Origin: Cerioporus squamosus
Lineage: Eukaryota; Basidiomycota; Agaricomycetes; Polyporales; Polyporaceae
Reading direction: 5' to 3'
Length of the DNA: 46,847 nt
Assembly: GCA_022592435.1 (NCBI GenBank)
Contig: JABYQS010000243.1
Coordinates: 1-46,847 of the forward strand
Shown here: positions 33,967 through 45,686 of the stretch, piece after piece
Position numbering within the stretch: the first letter of the stretch is position 1
Layout of the letters: each line of letters starts with the position of its first letter
Position numbers and translations under genes: made by a program
The notes under the pieces: model-generated
Databases searched by the model: none
Seen by the model: the letters and a program-made list of their open reading frames with translations, nothing else
What the model was told of the DNA's origin: nothing

Positions 33967-36900
33967 ATGTCGTCCTCCGTTACACCCTACGCCGCACTCC
34001 CGCCAATCCGCTCGTCTCTCTTCCACAACCCCCCTGACACGCTCCCACCGGCGGACGAACTCGACATACTGCGACTGGAGCTTGAGGCGTTTAAGGCGCA
34101 GAGCCTGGAACGCGCCAAGAAGGCCGGAGATGACATACGGACCATAGAGGAGTCCATGCGCCGCTTAAAGGAGAAGGAGAAGGGAAAGGCTAAGGCGATT
34201 CAGAAGGCGGAGCGGGAACGCGGTCGTGCGTACTATCTGACTCTTCAGCCATTATTGTGCTCATAACCTTATTCCTTCTATGCCGCATCATTCCTACCTG
34301 GAACCACACATAACGCTTAACCCCACGTCTCGTACGCTCTCGGACCTCGGTACGCGTCGAACCACGACTTTCTCGATACAATGGCTATGTCTCTGCCTCC
34401 TCTTTGACCAACTTGTTTGGACGCGTTTCCGGGTCTGACCCGCGCCTGCTCCCACGCTCCTGCACCTTGTATATTGTGTCGCCCTCCACACCTCCTTTGC
34501 ACGCCATGTCGTCCTCCTCATCTACCTCTCGACTGTAACACCTGTGCTATGGCCGCATCCCCGCCTGATCCAACCGCTATCTGTGGACCGGCCCGTGCTC
34601 CGCTGCACAACGCTTGGACCTGCACCTCGCCACTCCCGATACGGATCATGGTGGTCTTGTCATTCGATGCTCTTGTATTTTGCTTCGGTTGTGTCTGTGC
34701 TTTGAACTCCTCCGTCGTCCATATCACCACTCCATGTCCTATCTCGCGCACACTGCTGTGGACGCATGCACACCTTCTCCAGTTACGCCTTCCGTTAACG
34801 GAGACGAGAGCCGTGCATCTGCACAACCAACTTCCCAACCCCCGCGGAACCGCCTCTCCGCCGCTCCTGCGCCTCCCGCACCGACCCCAACCCCTTCCTT
34901 TACCGACGTCCGGAAGAGCAGTCTAACGTCTGAGGAGTTGAAGAAGAACAAGAAGAAGAAGCGCAAGAGAGAAGACTCCAGCGATATTGAACCTGGTGAG
35001 TACATCACTTCTACTCACAACAGAAATTCCAATCGCAAGAGCAGACCCGCCCAAGGTCCGCAAACCCTCACCCTTACCACCGCCACCACCGCCACCGCCT
35101 CAACCATCTTCATCCACTCATTCACACCCTCCTCCTCCTCCGAAAGCCTCCAAATTCCCTTCAGCATCCTCCTCTTTTAACAAGGTGAGTATTGAAACCC
35201 TGTCGCTATCATATTCATCAGGCTACGACGTTGGTACCTCGCTCGCCTGATCGACGCTGGCTTCCCGCGTCTGCCGTGGACTCAAGTGACTTCTCGGAAG
35301 TCATGGGTATCCCGTAGCCTTCCAAAACGGGCGACGTATCAGACACTATGCCGCATCCTATCGGCCCACATGCCGGTACAGGCGGTCGTCAGTTGGCAGG
35401 CTCCTAAGCTATGCGCCTCATAATCCTTCGGCCAAGTCTTTAGCCAATGGGTGCTACGTTTCACTCTCAGGGTAACGTCGAGCTTTGGGCCTGAGAGCGT
35501 CACCCGTGGAGATCTGGTGTGCTGACAGTCTGTCAGACCACCGACCTCCTGCCTCGTCGAAGTGAATCCGAGGCTCCACTCTTGTATTCACGAATATATA
35601 TGAGAGTGTCGTTGCGAAATAGTAGTGGATGGGACGAGGAGTATGCGTTAAACGCATATGAGCCTCGAAACCGACTTCCGTCCTACTCGATCTTCGCAAG
35701 GTTGAGTCGGTTCATCGCCGGTTACGGCTTGGACAGTTTGCCTCTGTGTTATTCGGTCCCTTGTCGCTTACTCGTGCTGACACGGAGTTGCAGCCTTCAG
35801 TTGCACCTGATTTTGCAATACCTCCCTCTACTTCCCTACTCCCGCCTCGCCCTCCGGTTGCGCCCAGACCAGTGGCCGGACCCAGCAAGCCTGCAGAGGT
35901 CACAGAAGACTTCAGCAAGAGCAAGCAGCCCAACCAGGTCCTGGTGACGACGTTTTACACCAGCATCGAGCCATGGCTGCGCCCCATCAAGGAAGAAGAC
36001 ATCGGCTTCCTGCAGTACACGGCGGACGAGGTGGAACCGTTCGTAATGCCCAAGCTCGGGCGACATTACTCGGTACAGTGGGAAGAGGAAGACATCGCGA
36101 CGTATGGGCAGCCCCTCCCTGGCACCGCAGCCACCCGTGCAAGTATGCATGCGCCGCCGCCCAGCGTGCTGCCAAGATGGGAGCCTTCGACGCTTGAGGA
36201 CGAGGATGCGGCCCTGGATCATCACGCTCATGGACCGCTGACGGAACGCGTGGCGAGCGCGCTCATGCCCATGAACCATTTGCTGGAGTATCGAGGCGTT
36301 AAGGCAACGGAGGAAGACATGGCTGGCCGGCCCGGCACAAACGGTGCGGCGGCAGCGGCCGCGCGAGACAAGCTGAACGTGGCCGACCTGGAGGAGCGGA
36401 TGAAGCACGTAGTTCGGTATCATGGGCTGCTGGACGAGATTGTGAGTCTGTCTGCTAATGGCGTGTCGAAGGTCGTCTGACTGTATCTGGACAGCCGGAC
36501 TATTCGGAGGCAGTCGACGACCCGATAGCGACCGCGCTACGACACGCACAACGCGAGCTGCGCACGGTACTGGCCACGAACAAGGCACGTCGAGCGCGGC
36601 TAGCTGCGATCGCGGAGGACAGGCTAGCGTACCAGGAGTACGTCGAGAGCCGAGATGCCATCGACAAGAGCATCACGACGCTCTACTCGAAGCTGCAGAA
36701 GAAGGACGGGCCAAAGGTGAACAAGAAGAAGAAGCAGAAGAGCATCGACCTGCCTGGTGGCCTGAACGGCACCTCGGGGCCTACGGGGACCGCCGCGCTT
36801 CCGCCATGTCCCGCTGCTCTCGGGTTGAGCCCGGACGAGCACAACCAGCTGCACATCCCCGATCAGCTGAATGACCTCGTACGGACTCGGCGAAATTGGG

Positions 36901-37184
36901 TCGACATCGTCGGCGGGGTGTTCGACGAGAAGGAGCGGGAGAATCCTGGGCGAATATGGGGCTTTCCTCAGGAGAGCATCTACCAGGGGGTCGACGAGGA
37001 GGTCCGTGCGCAGCTCGAGAGGCTGGGGCCCGCGCAGCCCAGAGCATCGGGTTCAGGTGCGCGAGTCAATGGCGTAGGGCATGCACACACGAACGGGCGT
37101 GCGAACGGGGTCGATGCACGGACAAGTACGAGTTACGGGTCGAAGGGCAAAGCGCGTGCTGGGGACGAGATGGACCTTGGCTGA
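33967..37184 (+). CDS. ADA3: SAGA-complex histone acetyltransferase subunit Ada3
   Basis: Five exons are proposed (33967-34222, 34783-34995, 35024-35184, 35794-36441, 36495-37184). Ada3 (Ngg1) links Gcn5 and Ada2 in the SAGA/ADA histone acetyltransferase module in the nucleus. The diagnostic C-terminal domain is clear: TFYTSIEPWLRPIKEEDIGF, MNHLLEYRG, VVRYHGLLDE, KARRARLAAIAEDRLAYQEY, TLYSKLQKKDG and NDLVRTRRNWVDIVGGVFDE. The N-terminus has a coiled-coil-like Lys/Glu region (about 35-85), a Lys-rich nuclear-localisation-like stretch (KKNKKKKRKRED) and a run of eight prolines. Introns 1 (560 bp) and 3 (609 bp) are ten times the local norm, so small exons may be missing there. The exon 1/2 join was chosen because it gives RERVTPSVNG in phase. 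Exons 4 and 5 are secure. Confidence 0.85.
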
Positions 37185-37870
37185 CTATGCTTCCCTGCTC
37201 CCTGCTCCTCCTCGGTTGTGTTGTTCTGTCTGCAGGTTGCGGCGTGATCGGGAGCGTCTCTCTGCTTATTGGTATTATTGCTATGCGCTCGGAATTCACC
37301 CACACTCCTACCGTTTTACGCTATAATCCCCTCTGTGTTATAGGCCGTCGCGAGGCTCGTGACGCTGTTCATATACTGTCTCAGCTCATCCTCCTGTGCA
37401 TGTACTCCTCCGCCGGTATGACATCTCAGTCCTGCTTCGGTCTGCTCCATCTTACGATGGTCTCATCCGTCGCACGTACGCCGTAGTGGGTGCATCTTTC
37501 AGCTTTCCCGAGAGAACGCAAGTCATTCAGAAGTGCTCTAACGACTGCCCCTCGTGACCGGGCTCGGGGAAGACTTCGATCCCGAACCGCTTGAACAACG
37601 ACAGGCGGGCGCCACACCTCCCTCTTCACCACGACTCCCGTCTGGAGTTACAAACCACCTCTCGGCATCTGGGCTGGTTAACTCGTCGTATCAACCACTC
37701 GAGCACGTCGCGTTAAATCCCAAGCTGAACTACAGGCAATATCCCGTAGAGTTTGTGTCCGTGTTACATGTCGTCGTGGTCTCGCTGACCAGGTGTTCCC
37801 TCTGCAGCGGCCACTGCGAGCTGCGAGCCGTCTTGATCCGGACCACATACGTTGCTCAGGTGAGGAAACT
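37185..37870. other. Gap between ADA3 and F-box gene
   Basis: This 686-bp stretch contains the ADA3 3' end and the F-box promoter. A frame continuing ADA3 sequence in another register remains open to about 37486 but is a shadow. The frame of the F-box gene is also open upstream of its chosen ATG back to about 37790. Nothing else was recognised. Confidence 0.4.
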
Positions 37871-39697
37871 ATGCCAGTACCTTGGCTCAGTAACCTGAAA
37901 GCTGAACTCAGGGACATGCACGCGGCAGATATGGACCACTTGGCGTATTCCATAGACGACGCCTTTCCTAATCTCAACGCGCATCTCTCGGCGGAGGAGA
38001 AATCCCTTCTAGCGGATGGGCTTGTAGACGCCTCCCAACTGCAACGTTGGGCTGCCGCAAAGATCAAGGAGTACAAGGACCGCATACAGTCACTCAAGTC
38101 CGTGTACAATGCTGGAGCGCCCATCAACCGGAAGCTACCTCGGGAGGTCTTCGCGGAGATCTTCGCCAACCTCCAGCCCGGAGAGTGCCTCCACGACGGA
38201 GCTATCAAATACCTTGGTGTATGTCGTCTATGGCGACACCTCATCCTCCGTACTCCTGTATTCTGGGCCAATATTCTCAGCAGGCAGACGTACTACACAC
38301 ACAGTCGGATCCGGGCCCGCGCGCTCGGACGGCTCAAGCTGCTGCTGTCGCTTACCCGAGCCCATCCCCTCAATCTGTCGTTGAACGGTGTTCATTCTGA
38401 CCTAGTATGCATGCTGTCACCCCACGCATCCCAAATTTCGTCCCTCACCGTCGAAATGTCTGAGTGTACAGATCCGGAGTCGCTCAACAAGTTGCTTAGA
38501 GGTGGAATGCCCCTCCTAGAGCACTTGGAGGTGTCACATTGCCCTTATCTCGCCGGGAAGACGATCGCCCACCTGGCCATCAGTCGCAAGGATCACCCTC
38601 GATTGCGGTCGCTCAGGCTTCCTTTCGAAAGCCTCGGGCCAGCTTGCCTCGACGGCGACCTTCGGAGGCTCGATGTTTTCGAGTGCGGATGCCAGCTGTG
38701 CCGGGAGATAGTGAAGAACGGTACCACGCTTTCCCTGTCGGAGGTCCTCGAGCTTTGCCCATCCTTGCGAAGGCTCAAGACCAAGAATATCCTCCGCCTG
38801 TGGGGTCCGCTCGATCGAACTGTCGCCCTTCCTGCTCTATGCGAACTGCACATTGAAGAGCGGCGTGGCGATATCGGCGCTTTCCTGACGCGAGTGGCGC
38901 ACCCCCGAACCTGCGCTGTACGTCTCTCCACCGGTGCCCATACCGCCCTTCGAGAATGCCTTCCACCGGAGCCGAACTTATGCCCGCAGCTCGATGTAGC
39001 GGACGAAGTCCATTTCTCCGTGGATTTTCACGGGTGGAGTGTGCTCAGGGCGTTAGCTCGCGGACGCGCATGTCTTGAACTGGCCATGTTCGTGAAGACG
39101 ACCCAAGTCGGGGCATTGGCGGAGCTCTCACAGTTGTTCTCCCCATCCACCAAGGTTACTACCCTGAAACTCGAATCCTTCATCTACCCCTACATCCGCA
39201 GCAACGACGATCCCACGTCTGTCTTCCGTGGCCTATTGGAGGCCTTCCCCCATCTCACCCGCCTCGATATCGGGGCTTATGATGGAAGACGAGTCATGCA
39301 ACTTCTGAGCGAGACCTCAGCGGAAGGGTTCCGGTACTGCCCCAATCTCCGGGAGCTACGCTCTGTCTGGTACTACGGCGACGACGAGCTGTACGAGCCG
39401 TCGGACGCTCGGGGTACAATGCCTCCATCCAGTGCAACGAGCAGGTGGCACAAGGCTGGGGCTGTCGTCTTCTCCGCATTCTGCGATATCACCACCCGTC
39501 TACTTATTCGTCGGAGAGCGGCGGGCAAGCCGCTGCGGAGGTTGTCCATTGGTGTCTACCCGGAGGTGGTTACGGAGTCTCTCTACGTGGACAAGGAGGG
39601 TTGGGAGCCGTCGGTACTCGAGCAGCGGCTTAGGAGACGCCTGACGGGTTATGAAAAGAATGTCGACGTGTTTGCTGTGCAATCAGACGAGTATTAG
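37871..39697 (+). CDS. F-box protein with leucine-rich C-terminus
   Basis: A single open exon of 608 residues. The N-terminal third holds an F-box (LPREVFAEIFANLQP, then VCRLWRHLILRTPVFW, about 90-150), preceded by a helical segment (LQRWAAAKIKEYKDRI). The rest has irregular leucine-rich repeats ending near residue 600. F-box proteins bind Skp1 and bring substrates to SCF ubiquitin ligases, and large families of this layout are typical of Agaricomycetes. The start was set at 37871 because residues from there align with the paralogs. The frame is open 26 codons further upstream without a better ATG. It is the intact reference for the broken copies at 12435-14139 and 45124-45686. Substrate is unknown. 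Confidence 0.85.
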   Translation: MPVPWLSNLKAELRDMHAADMDHLAYSIDDAFPNLNAHLSAEEKSLLADGLVDASQLQRWAAAKIKEYKDRIQSLKSVYNAGAPINRKLPREVFAEIFANLQPGECLHDGAIKYLGVCRLWRHLILRTPVFWANILSRQTYYTHSRIRARALGRLKLLLSLTRAHPLNLSLNGVHSDLVCMLSPHASQISSLTVEMSECTDPESLNKLLRGGMPLLEHLEVSHCPYLAGKTIAHLAISRKDHPRLRSLRLPFESLGPACLDGDLRRLDVFECGCQLCREIVKNGTTLSLSEVLELCPSLRRLKTKNILRLWGPLDRTVALPALCELHIEERRGDIGAFLTRVAHPRTCAVRLSTGAHTALRECLPPEPNLCPQLDVADEVHFSVDFHGWSVLRALARGRACLELAMFVKTTQVGALAELSQLFSPSTKVTTLKLESFIYPYIRSNDDPTSVFRGLLEAFPHLTRLDIGAYDGRRVMQLLSETSAEGFRYCPNLRELRSVWYYGDDELYEPSDARGTMPPSSATSRWHKAGAVVFSAFCDITTRLLIRRRAAGKPLRRLSIGVYPEVVTESLYVDKEGWEPSVLEQRLRRRLTGYEKNVDVFAVQSDEY

Positions 39698-39975
39698 GGT
39701 ATTTTGCATAGCGGAATTGTAGGTGTTTCAAGCGATATTGAACTGCACGAGGTCAGGACGACAGAGCACTCCGAACTCTGCCATCAGCTTCAGTGATGAG
39801 CATATCCATGAGGGTCCTACTCAGACTTTAGCGAAAGCACGAAAACTACGAAGTCTACATATGATAAGATAACAAGAGCTGCCACCATCGATTATGAAAC
39901 TCCTGCGTCAGTTGTACTGATAAGTGCATACATTCGAACAGAGGAGACATACCGAGAGGAACCTCGAGAGCACTG

Positions 39976-41936
39976 TCAGACGTCGAGAGGCTCAGGGTCC
40001 ACGTCCATGCTTGCGCTGTCATCCGGAGGCGGCGTTTCTGTGTCGCGGTCCTTGCTAGCAGCTGCCTTCCCACCGCGACCACGACCCCTGCCGCGCCCCC
40101 GTCCCCTGCCGCGAGTTGTCTTCGCCGAGCTCGCGTCTTCCCCGGACGACGTCTCCTCGCCAGCAGCGGAGTCCACCGCCGCAGTGGCCGCAGACGCACC
40201 CTTACCCCGGCCCCGACCGCCACGTCCTCGCCTTCCCCCGCGCGCTCTCCTTCCCGCAGTGCCCCTGCGGCCCGACGCAGATGGAGTCGGCTCGTCTGGC
40301 TCGGTCGCTTCCTGGTCCTTGTCGCCGTCGAAGAACTCGTTTCGTGCGTGGGAACGGTCCTCCCGCGACTCGCCCGCGTGCGCCGTGCCATTCTCCTCCT
40401 CCTTCTCGTCCTTCGAGCGCTCCTCGTCGGCGAGCCACGCCCCGATGTCTGGCGGGATCTCCTGCATCGCGACGCTGGGCGCGCCCTGGAGGTAGCGGAG
40501 CTTGTTCCGGATCGCGACCGTGACGCGCTGCAGAGAGGTGGGCGTGTTCTGGTTCTCGACGTGCCCAGTGAGCGGGGGGTGGAGCTTCCACTTGGTCTCG
40601 CGGAAGAAGGAGTCGTAGATCGTCATGGGGAGCTCGTCGGGGATTGATGCTCCCACGAGGACGGACGTCTCGTATGTCCAGCATCGCGAGACGTTCTTAA
40701 TGGTGTATCCGCCACCGCCGAGGACGAGGAGGGGCACGTTGAACTTGCGGACGAAGTTGACACATTCGCCGTGCGCAGCGATGGAGAGGTTGAATGCGCC
40801 GAGACGGTCGCACCCGAGGGAGTCAGCTCCGCACTGAAGGACGATGGCGGTGGGACGGAAGGCGGTGACGGTTTCGTCGATTACGGTTTTGAAGATGGTG
40901 AGGTACATTTGGTCGTCGATGCCGTCCTTGAGAGGCACGTTCAAACAAAAGTGTTTCCCGAGGCCGGTGCCGTTGTCGTCGAGTTTCCCAGTGCCGGGGA
41001 AGAAGTCGCCCGTGTACTTGTGGAAGGAAACGGTCATGACGCGGTCGGTGTGGTAGAATGCGAACTCTACGCCGTCTCCGTGGTGGATATCGATGTCAAT
41101 GTAGAGTACACGTGGATGATACCTTCGATGCAATGTTTAGCTTCATTCAGCATGGCTATGGGGCGGAGAATTGTTCACCTGAGCAACTCCAAGATGGCTA
41201 GCACGATATCATTCACGTAGCAGAAGCCGCTCGCCTCGCCTTTCTTTGCGTGGTGCAGCCCGCCGCTCCAGTTGATAGCGATGTCCGTGGTACCAGCACA
41301 AAGCTTTCGTGCGGCTGCCAACGACGCTCCTGCGTACATCTTACAGAAGTCGTACATGTCAGCAAATATCGGACAATCTTCGACGCAGTTGAATCTGTCG
41401 ATCATTTGCTTCATTTCGCCTTGATTATGTGGCGTAACTCTGGTTTGAAGAGAGCAAAATGAGTAAGCGCAGCGGTACGTGTGTGAAGACACATACCGTG
41501 ACAAGAACTCGATGTAGTCGTGGTCGTGGTAAGCTTCAAGTTCGGCTTGCGTGGCAGGTCGCGGACTGTACCAATTGTGGATTTGCTTGTCCAGACCGTA
41601 ACCCATCACCAAAGTGTTTGTCAATGTCAACCGGTGTGGTTTCATTGGATGATGTTCCTGTAAGCTCCAGTCAATCGTCTTTCACTGTCTGCTATAGGGT
41701 GAGATCTTCTTACGCCATAGTGTTGTGCGCCGACACCCTTCGGGAAGTAGTACGAGACTATCGGCCTCGAATGCGGCTGTTTCGTTGGGTGGTCAGCTAT
41801 GTGAATGTCGATCTATGTCAGTATTCCTCACATTTACTCGCTCCGTAATTGGCTGTGCATAACCATGTGAACCTCTGTCGTCGAAATATGGTGACGAAGA
41901 GAAGGTGAAGGAAGTCGCTTGCGAGGAGCGAACCAT
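39976..41936 (-). CDS. HOS2: Class I histone deacetylase, Hos2/HDAC3 type, RG-rich tail
   Basis: Five exons (41936-41838, 41776-41714, 41657-41497, 41439-41179, 41122-39976) join in phase to 576 residues. Zinc-dependent catalysis is supported by [17 protein letters not shown] (His pair about 170-171), DIDIHHGDG (zinc ligands) and [33 protein letters not shown] is closer to Hos2/HDAC3 than to Rpd3. The N-terminus reads [20 protein letters not shown], as expected. It removes acetyl groups from histones in a nuclear corepressor or Set3-like complex (family knowledge). After the catalytic domain comes an acidic linker, then a tail with two Arg-Gly-rich blocks (about 479-502 and 532-546) and an acidic end. 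Such RG blocks can bind nucleic acid. The gene is divergent from PER1. Confidence 0.92.
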
Positions 41937-42406
41937 GTTGATGTTGCGCTGTCGCTGTGAAAACAACTATAGAGGCTATGTTACTTCATCAATATGCTTT
42001 CAGGTAGTCTGTGAGTTATACCAGGCGAGTCTAAGTTTGTTAAGGTGTGATTCAGAAGAACCTTGACTACGAGAATCCCCCTGTTGGCGTCCGGTATAAG
42101 TCAACTTGAGAGCTGCCTGAAAAATACAATATTCATACTGTAAGACAGCGCAGCTTACCGCAAGTACTGTACAAGTTCTTGGCGCAGAGAGACCACTTGT
42201 ATGGTACGGGAGCGTGGTTGCTTCGTGTAGAGGTGGTTGGAGACTGGTAAGTACGCACGCAAGTTTGGGCGGTCGACGGATCTGCCACACTGCTTACGTG
42301 ATCATCCCAAAAAGTGCTCTTAGACGCTTGTCGGACCTCGTCGCCGTCACCGCCAACGCCGACCTCCTCGTTGTCAATGTCTTCCTCCACGCTGTTGCCC
42401 ACAACG
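41937..42406. promoter_or_regulatory. Bidirectional promoter, HOS2 / PER1
   Basis: These 470 bp separate two divergent start codons. An antisense open frame (42133-42423 minus) overlaps the 5' end of PER1 and has no recognisable content. No specific binding site was identified. The frame of PER1 is open upstream to 42314, but the conserved start is at 42407. Confidence 0.5.
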
Positions 42407-43498
42407 ATGGCCGCGAGACGCATAGTCCTGTGTTCTATTGCTGGCGTGGCTTTTGCTTCTCTCGTGCTCGCGTCCAGAGGAGATCAGGCGGCAGAGTTCA
42501 GAAGCTGCGTCTCAATATGCCAGTCTCGAACATGCCAAAGCTCTACTTCAGAACCTCTTTCACTGGCCCTCCGACTCACCCGCTGGACATGCGAAGATGA
42601 CTGCAAGTACCACTGCATGCATCTCATAACCGACAGAGCTGTCGAGCATGGCGCGACGATTGAACAGTACCACGGGAAGTGGCCTTTCTGGCGGTTCGCG
42701 GGCATGCAAGAGCCTGCGTCCGTGCTCTTCTCCGTCTTCAACTTCGCCGCCCATGTCTTCGGTGCGCGCAAGCTGCGAGAGAAAGTACCAGAAGGACATA
42801 CCATGAAGAAGTACTACTTGATGTTCGCGTTCGTCAGCATGAACGCTTGGGTCTGGTCGTCTGTCTTCCACACTCGAGGTCGGCTCCTTCTATCGGCTTC
42901 GTGGTGAACATGCAGACTGAAGGCATTCCGGTGCGTAGATCTCCCCATCACAGAGAAGCTGGACTACTTCTCCGCCGCTCTCGCGATACTCTATGCCCTA
43001 TACTACACTGTCATCCGCCTGTTCCACCTCTATCCCATGGAGCGCTTCCGTCTCACCGCCGGCCCACCGTCTTCTACAACGTCTCGCATACGAGGTCTGT
43101 GGACATTGAGCTGCGCACTCGCCTTCCTTTCCCATATTTCCTACCTCACACTCCTCCCCCGCTTTGACTATACCTACAACATGGTCTTCAACCTGGCTAT
43201 CGGGATGTTGCACAATCTCCTCTGGCTCTCCTACTCTCTGCCATCCTCACTATCGTGCATCCGGCGCTACCCCGGACGGGCGAAGAACTACCGCCCGTCC
43301 CATGCCGTCAAGCCCGCGATCTTTGCGCTGCTCACCACAGCGGCGACGGCGCTAGAGCTTTTTGACTTCCCGCCGTGGGGTAGAATCATTGATGCTCATT
43401 CACTGTGGCACCTCGCGACAGTACCCATAGCTGTCTACTGGTACGACTTTCTCGTGGAGGACGCGTGCGACGAGGGGTGGAGGGCGTCACGGTTGTAG
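42407..43498 (+). CDS. PER1: PER1/PGAP3-type GPI-anchor remodelling enzyme
   Basis: Two exons (42407-42878, 42939-43498) give 343 residues. Per1p/PGAP3 is an ER or Golgi membrane hydrolase that removes the sn-2 acyl chain of GPI anchors so lipids can be remodelled. Evidence includes an N-terminal signal anchor (MAARRIVLCSIAGVAFASL), the Cys-rich luminal region (CVSICQSRTC, then CEDDCKYHCMH), [38 protein letters not shown] (with the conserved His and Asp), then several helices ending HSLWHLATVPIAVYWYDF (a second conserved His region). All expected motifs are present. The splice at 42878/42939 restores the HTRD motif exactly. The start was chosen over upstream in-frame ATGs because it begins the signal sequence. 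Confidence 0.93.
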
Positions 43499-43895
43499 CT
43501 TATCATGGTGAGCAAAGGATGTTCACTCTTCGACGTTGACGAGGCTCAAGTAGCTGCATTCATAGCTCTAGGCGGCGAACACGCTGTATATTCTTGCTTT
43601 CTGTTTAGTATCCATCAATCGTCAGCGTGGGGCTTTAGGGGGACGTACTCCGCACATGACTTTCCACGGCAACGCCGACAGTCGTTGTCGTTTAATTGCA
43701 TACTGTGGGTTGTCGATGCCCGAAACTGTTTGTTTGAAGCTAAGCTAAGTACCGCCGGGGTTGTGCCCGGTCGGAGCGGTCCAGACTCGGTCAGATCCAT
43801 TCCGTAATGACCGCAGCCTTACCCTGCTTATCCCGTTGTCCTACGACGGTCACCTCCATCTCTGCCTATCTTTGCCCCTCTAACTGGCTAGCTCA
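43499..43895. other. Intergenic, PER1 to HNT1
   Basis: No gene was recognised in these 397 bases. They hold the PER1 3' end and the HNT1 promoter. A 100-codon plus-strand frame starting at 43505 has no known content. Confidence 0.4.
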
Positions 43896-44606
43896 ATGAC
43901 AAGCCATCTCGACGACAAGTAAGTCGTGCTTGCGCATCGCATACCGAGATACTCACTCATCATGAGCACGACACGTACATAGTTGCATCTTCTGCAAGAT
44001 CATCAAGGGTATGTCGTTGGCAGATCGCATCGATAACGGAAACGCTACATGTTCTCATTCTCGCAGGCGAACTGCCGTCGCTCAAGATACTTGAGACCGA
44101 TCTCAGGTATGCGCTGCTGCACTACTGCTTGATCGTTCAGTAGATTGAGAATACGTCTAGCTATGCCTTCCTCGATATAGGACCGGTTTCGGAGGGTCAT
44201 GCTCTGATCATCCCCAAATGTGAGCTGTCCCGTCCTCTGCTCCTGTCAAACGTATTCTCACGGCCAATCGGTAGACCATTCCAATCGTATGGACGAGGTC
44301 CCGGACGAGTATCTCGCTGAAATCTTGCCCATCGCCAAGAAGCTGGCGAAGGCGATGGACATCGTAGACTACAACATCCTTCAGGTCAGCTCATGACTTC
44401 CTCCTGTTCGCAGGCTCAACTGACCCTCTTTGCTGCTTCTGCAGAACAATGGGAAGATCGCCTTCCAGCACGTCTTCCATGTCCACTTCCATATTATACC
44501 GAAGCCAAATGAGAAGGAGGGGCTTGTCCTGACGGAGTGGCCGCGCGTCGAGCCGCCCAAGGAGGAGCTGGCGAAGGTATTAGAGCGGATCATTTCTAAG
44601 CTGTAA
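43896..44606 (+). CDS. HNT1: HIT-family nucleotide hydrolase (HINT type)
   Basis: Six exons, several very small (43896-43918, 43983-44008, 44067-44106, 44161-44219, 44275-44384, 44445-44606), join in phase to 139 residues, the normal HINT size. The enzyme hydrolyses adenosine 5'-phosphoramidates and related AMP-lysine adducts (family knowledge). Near the start is CIFCKIIKGELPS, then FLDIGPVSEGHALIIPK, and the histidine triad HVHFHII (His 98, 100 and 102) lies in the last exon. QNNGKIAFQHVFH precedes the triad as expected. The C-terminus is a short Glu/Lys-rich helix. No signal sequence is visible. Identity is strong, because every exon junction restores a conserved block. Confidence 0.94.
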
Positions 44607-45123
44607 AGCGCGATGTACCAGGAGACAATTACCTTCGACAATTTCGTCTATACCGCCTTGTGACTGCGTCGCCTGTCATAGTGGCCCGTCGAGGATTTTG
44701 TCGGATAGTCGTCTTCGCCTTACTGTGCAGATCTGACGTACAAGACTGTCCTCGACTGCAGTGGTAGTATGCGTTGCTCAACACATAGTGTAGTGGCTAG
44801 TAGGCCTGGCCTTTCGGCAAACGACATGACGAGTCTGAGTCGAACGTACTCAATCATGTTGTCTCCCCTAGGCAGACGAGTGACGGGTCTATTGAGTAGG
44901 GGAAGGACGACCCGACAACTCAATCATGGGCCCGGCCGGAGGGCCTGCCTCGTGTTCGCACCGCACAACCTGCGTGGTCGCAATCGCTCTCCTACCACAA
45001 GCTCCCGTCTACTTAGACTTTGTCATTCACATTCTACTTCTAGCACGCCAGTAAGATCATGGTAAGCAGCGCTATGGCTATGTTGCCCTCGGACGACATA
45101 AATCATCCTGACTTCCCGAACAG
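44607..45123. other. Intergenic, HNT1 to F-box remnant
   Basis: No gene was recognised in these 517 bases. An ATG immediately before a GTAAGC donor at 45058 could be an upstream exon of the F-box remnant, joining at the AG just before 45124, but it would add only one codon. Confidence 0.35.
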
Positions 45124-45686
45124 ATGCACGTACCGCCATGCCACGTCCGGCAAGATTCCCTCTCCTTGGACGACGCGTGCCTTATAACACCTGCGGAGAA
45201 GGCTCATATATCAGAACCAGACGGATCCCAGCTCCAGCAGTGGGATACGGCGAAAAGAGGGGAGTGCACCGAGCGTATGCGTTTGCTCAAGACTCTACAA
45301 CGATGCAGCCCCAATCACCGCACGCTGCCCAACGAGATCCTCATGGAAATCTTCGGAATGTTACTGCCGAGCGAGGATTCGAGGGATGAAGGCTCAAGTT
45401 TCTGCACATATGTCGGTTATGGCGTCGACTGCTCCTCGATATGCCAGAGTTCTGGGTGGACCTCCTGGCCAAGCCGAGATGGTTCAGTCAGTCCATGTCG
45501 CAACGACAGGAAGATCGGCTGAACACCTACTTGGAGCTCACCGGTTCGCGGCCAATCACCCTCTCACTCGACTGCTTGGATTATTTCCCCCTACGACTCG
45601 CGGAGATCGTTACCCCATGGAGCCATCGGATCGCGTCTTTGCACTGCGGGAAGAAACACATTGGATGTCAATGTGTAGAACATTGA
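45124..45686 (+). pseudogene. Frameshifted, 3'-truncated F-box paralog
   Basis: The first part (from 45124) reads an F-box start: LQQWDTAKRGECTERMRLL, then LPNEILMEIFGMLLPSED. Near 45405 the similarity moves to another frame and continues as HICRLWRRLLLDMPEFWVDLL and RLNTYLELTGSRPITLSL before a TGA at 45684-45686. Restoring one C in a TTTC/CTG context would fuse the two parts, so a single-base deletion is the simple explanation. The leucine-rich two-thirds found in the intact paralog at 37871-39697 are absent. The stop lies inside a cluster of inverted repeats, which may mark the break point. Confidence 0.7.

Noticed and set aside
40007..40495. A 162-codon plus-strand frame rich in Pro/Arg/Ser
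   Set aside because: It is the antisense of the HOS2 RG-rich tail, where GC-rich repeats keep all frames open.
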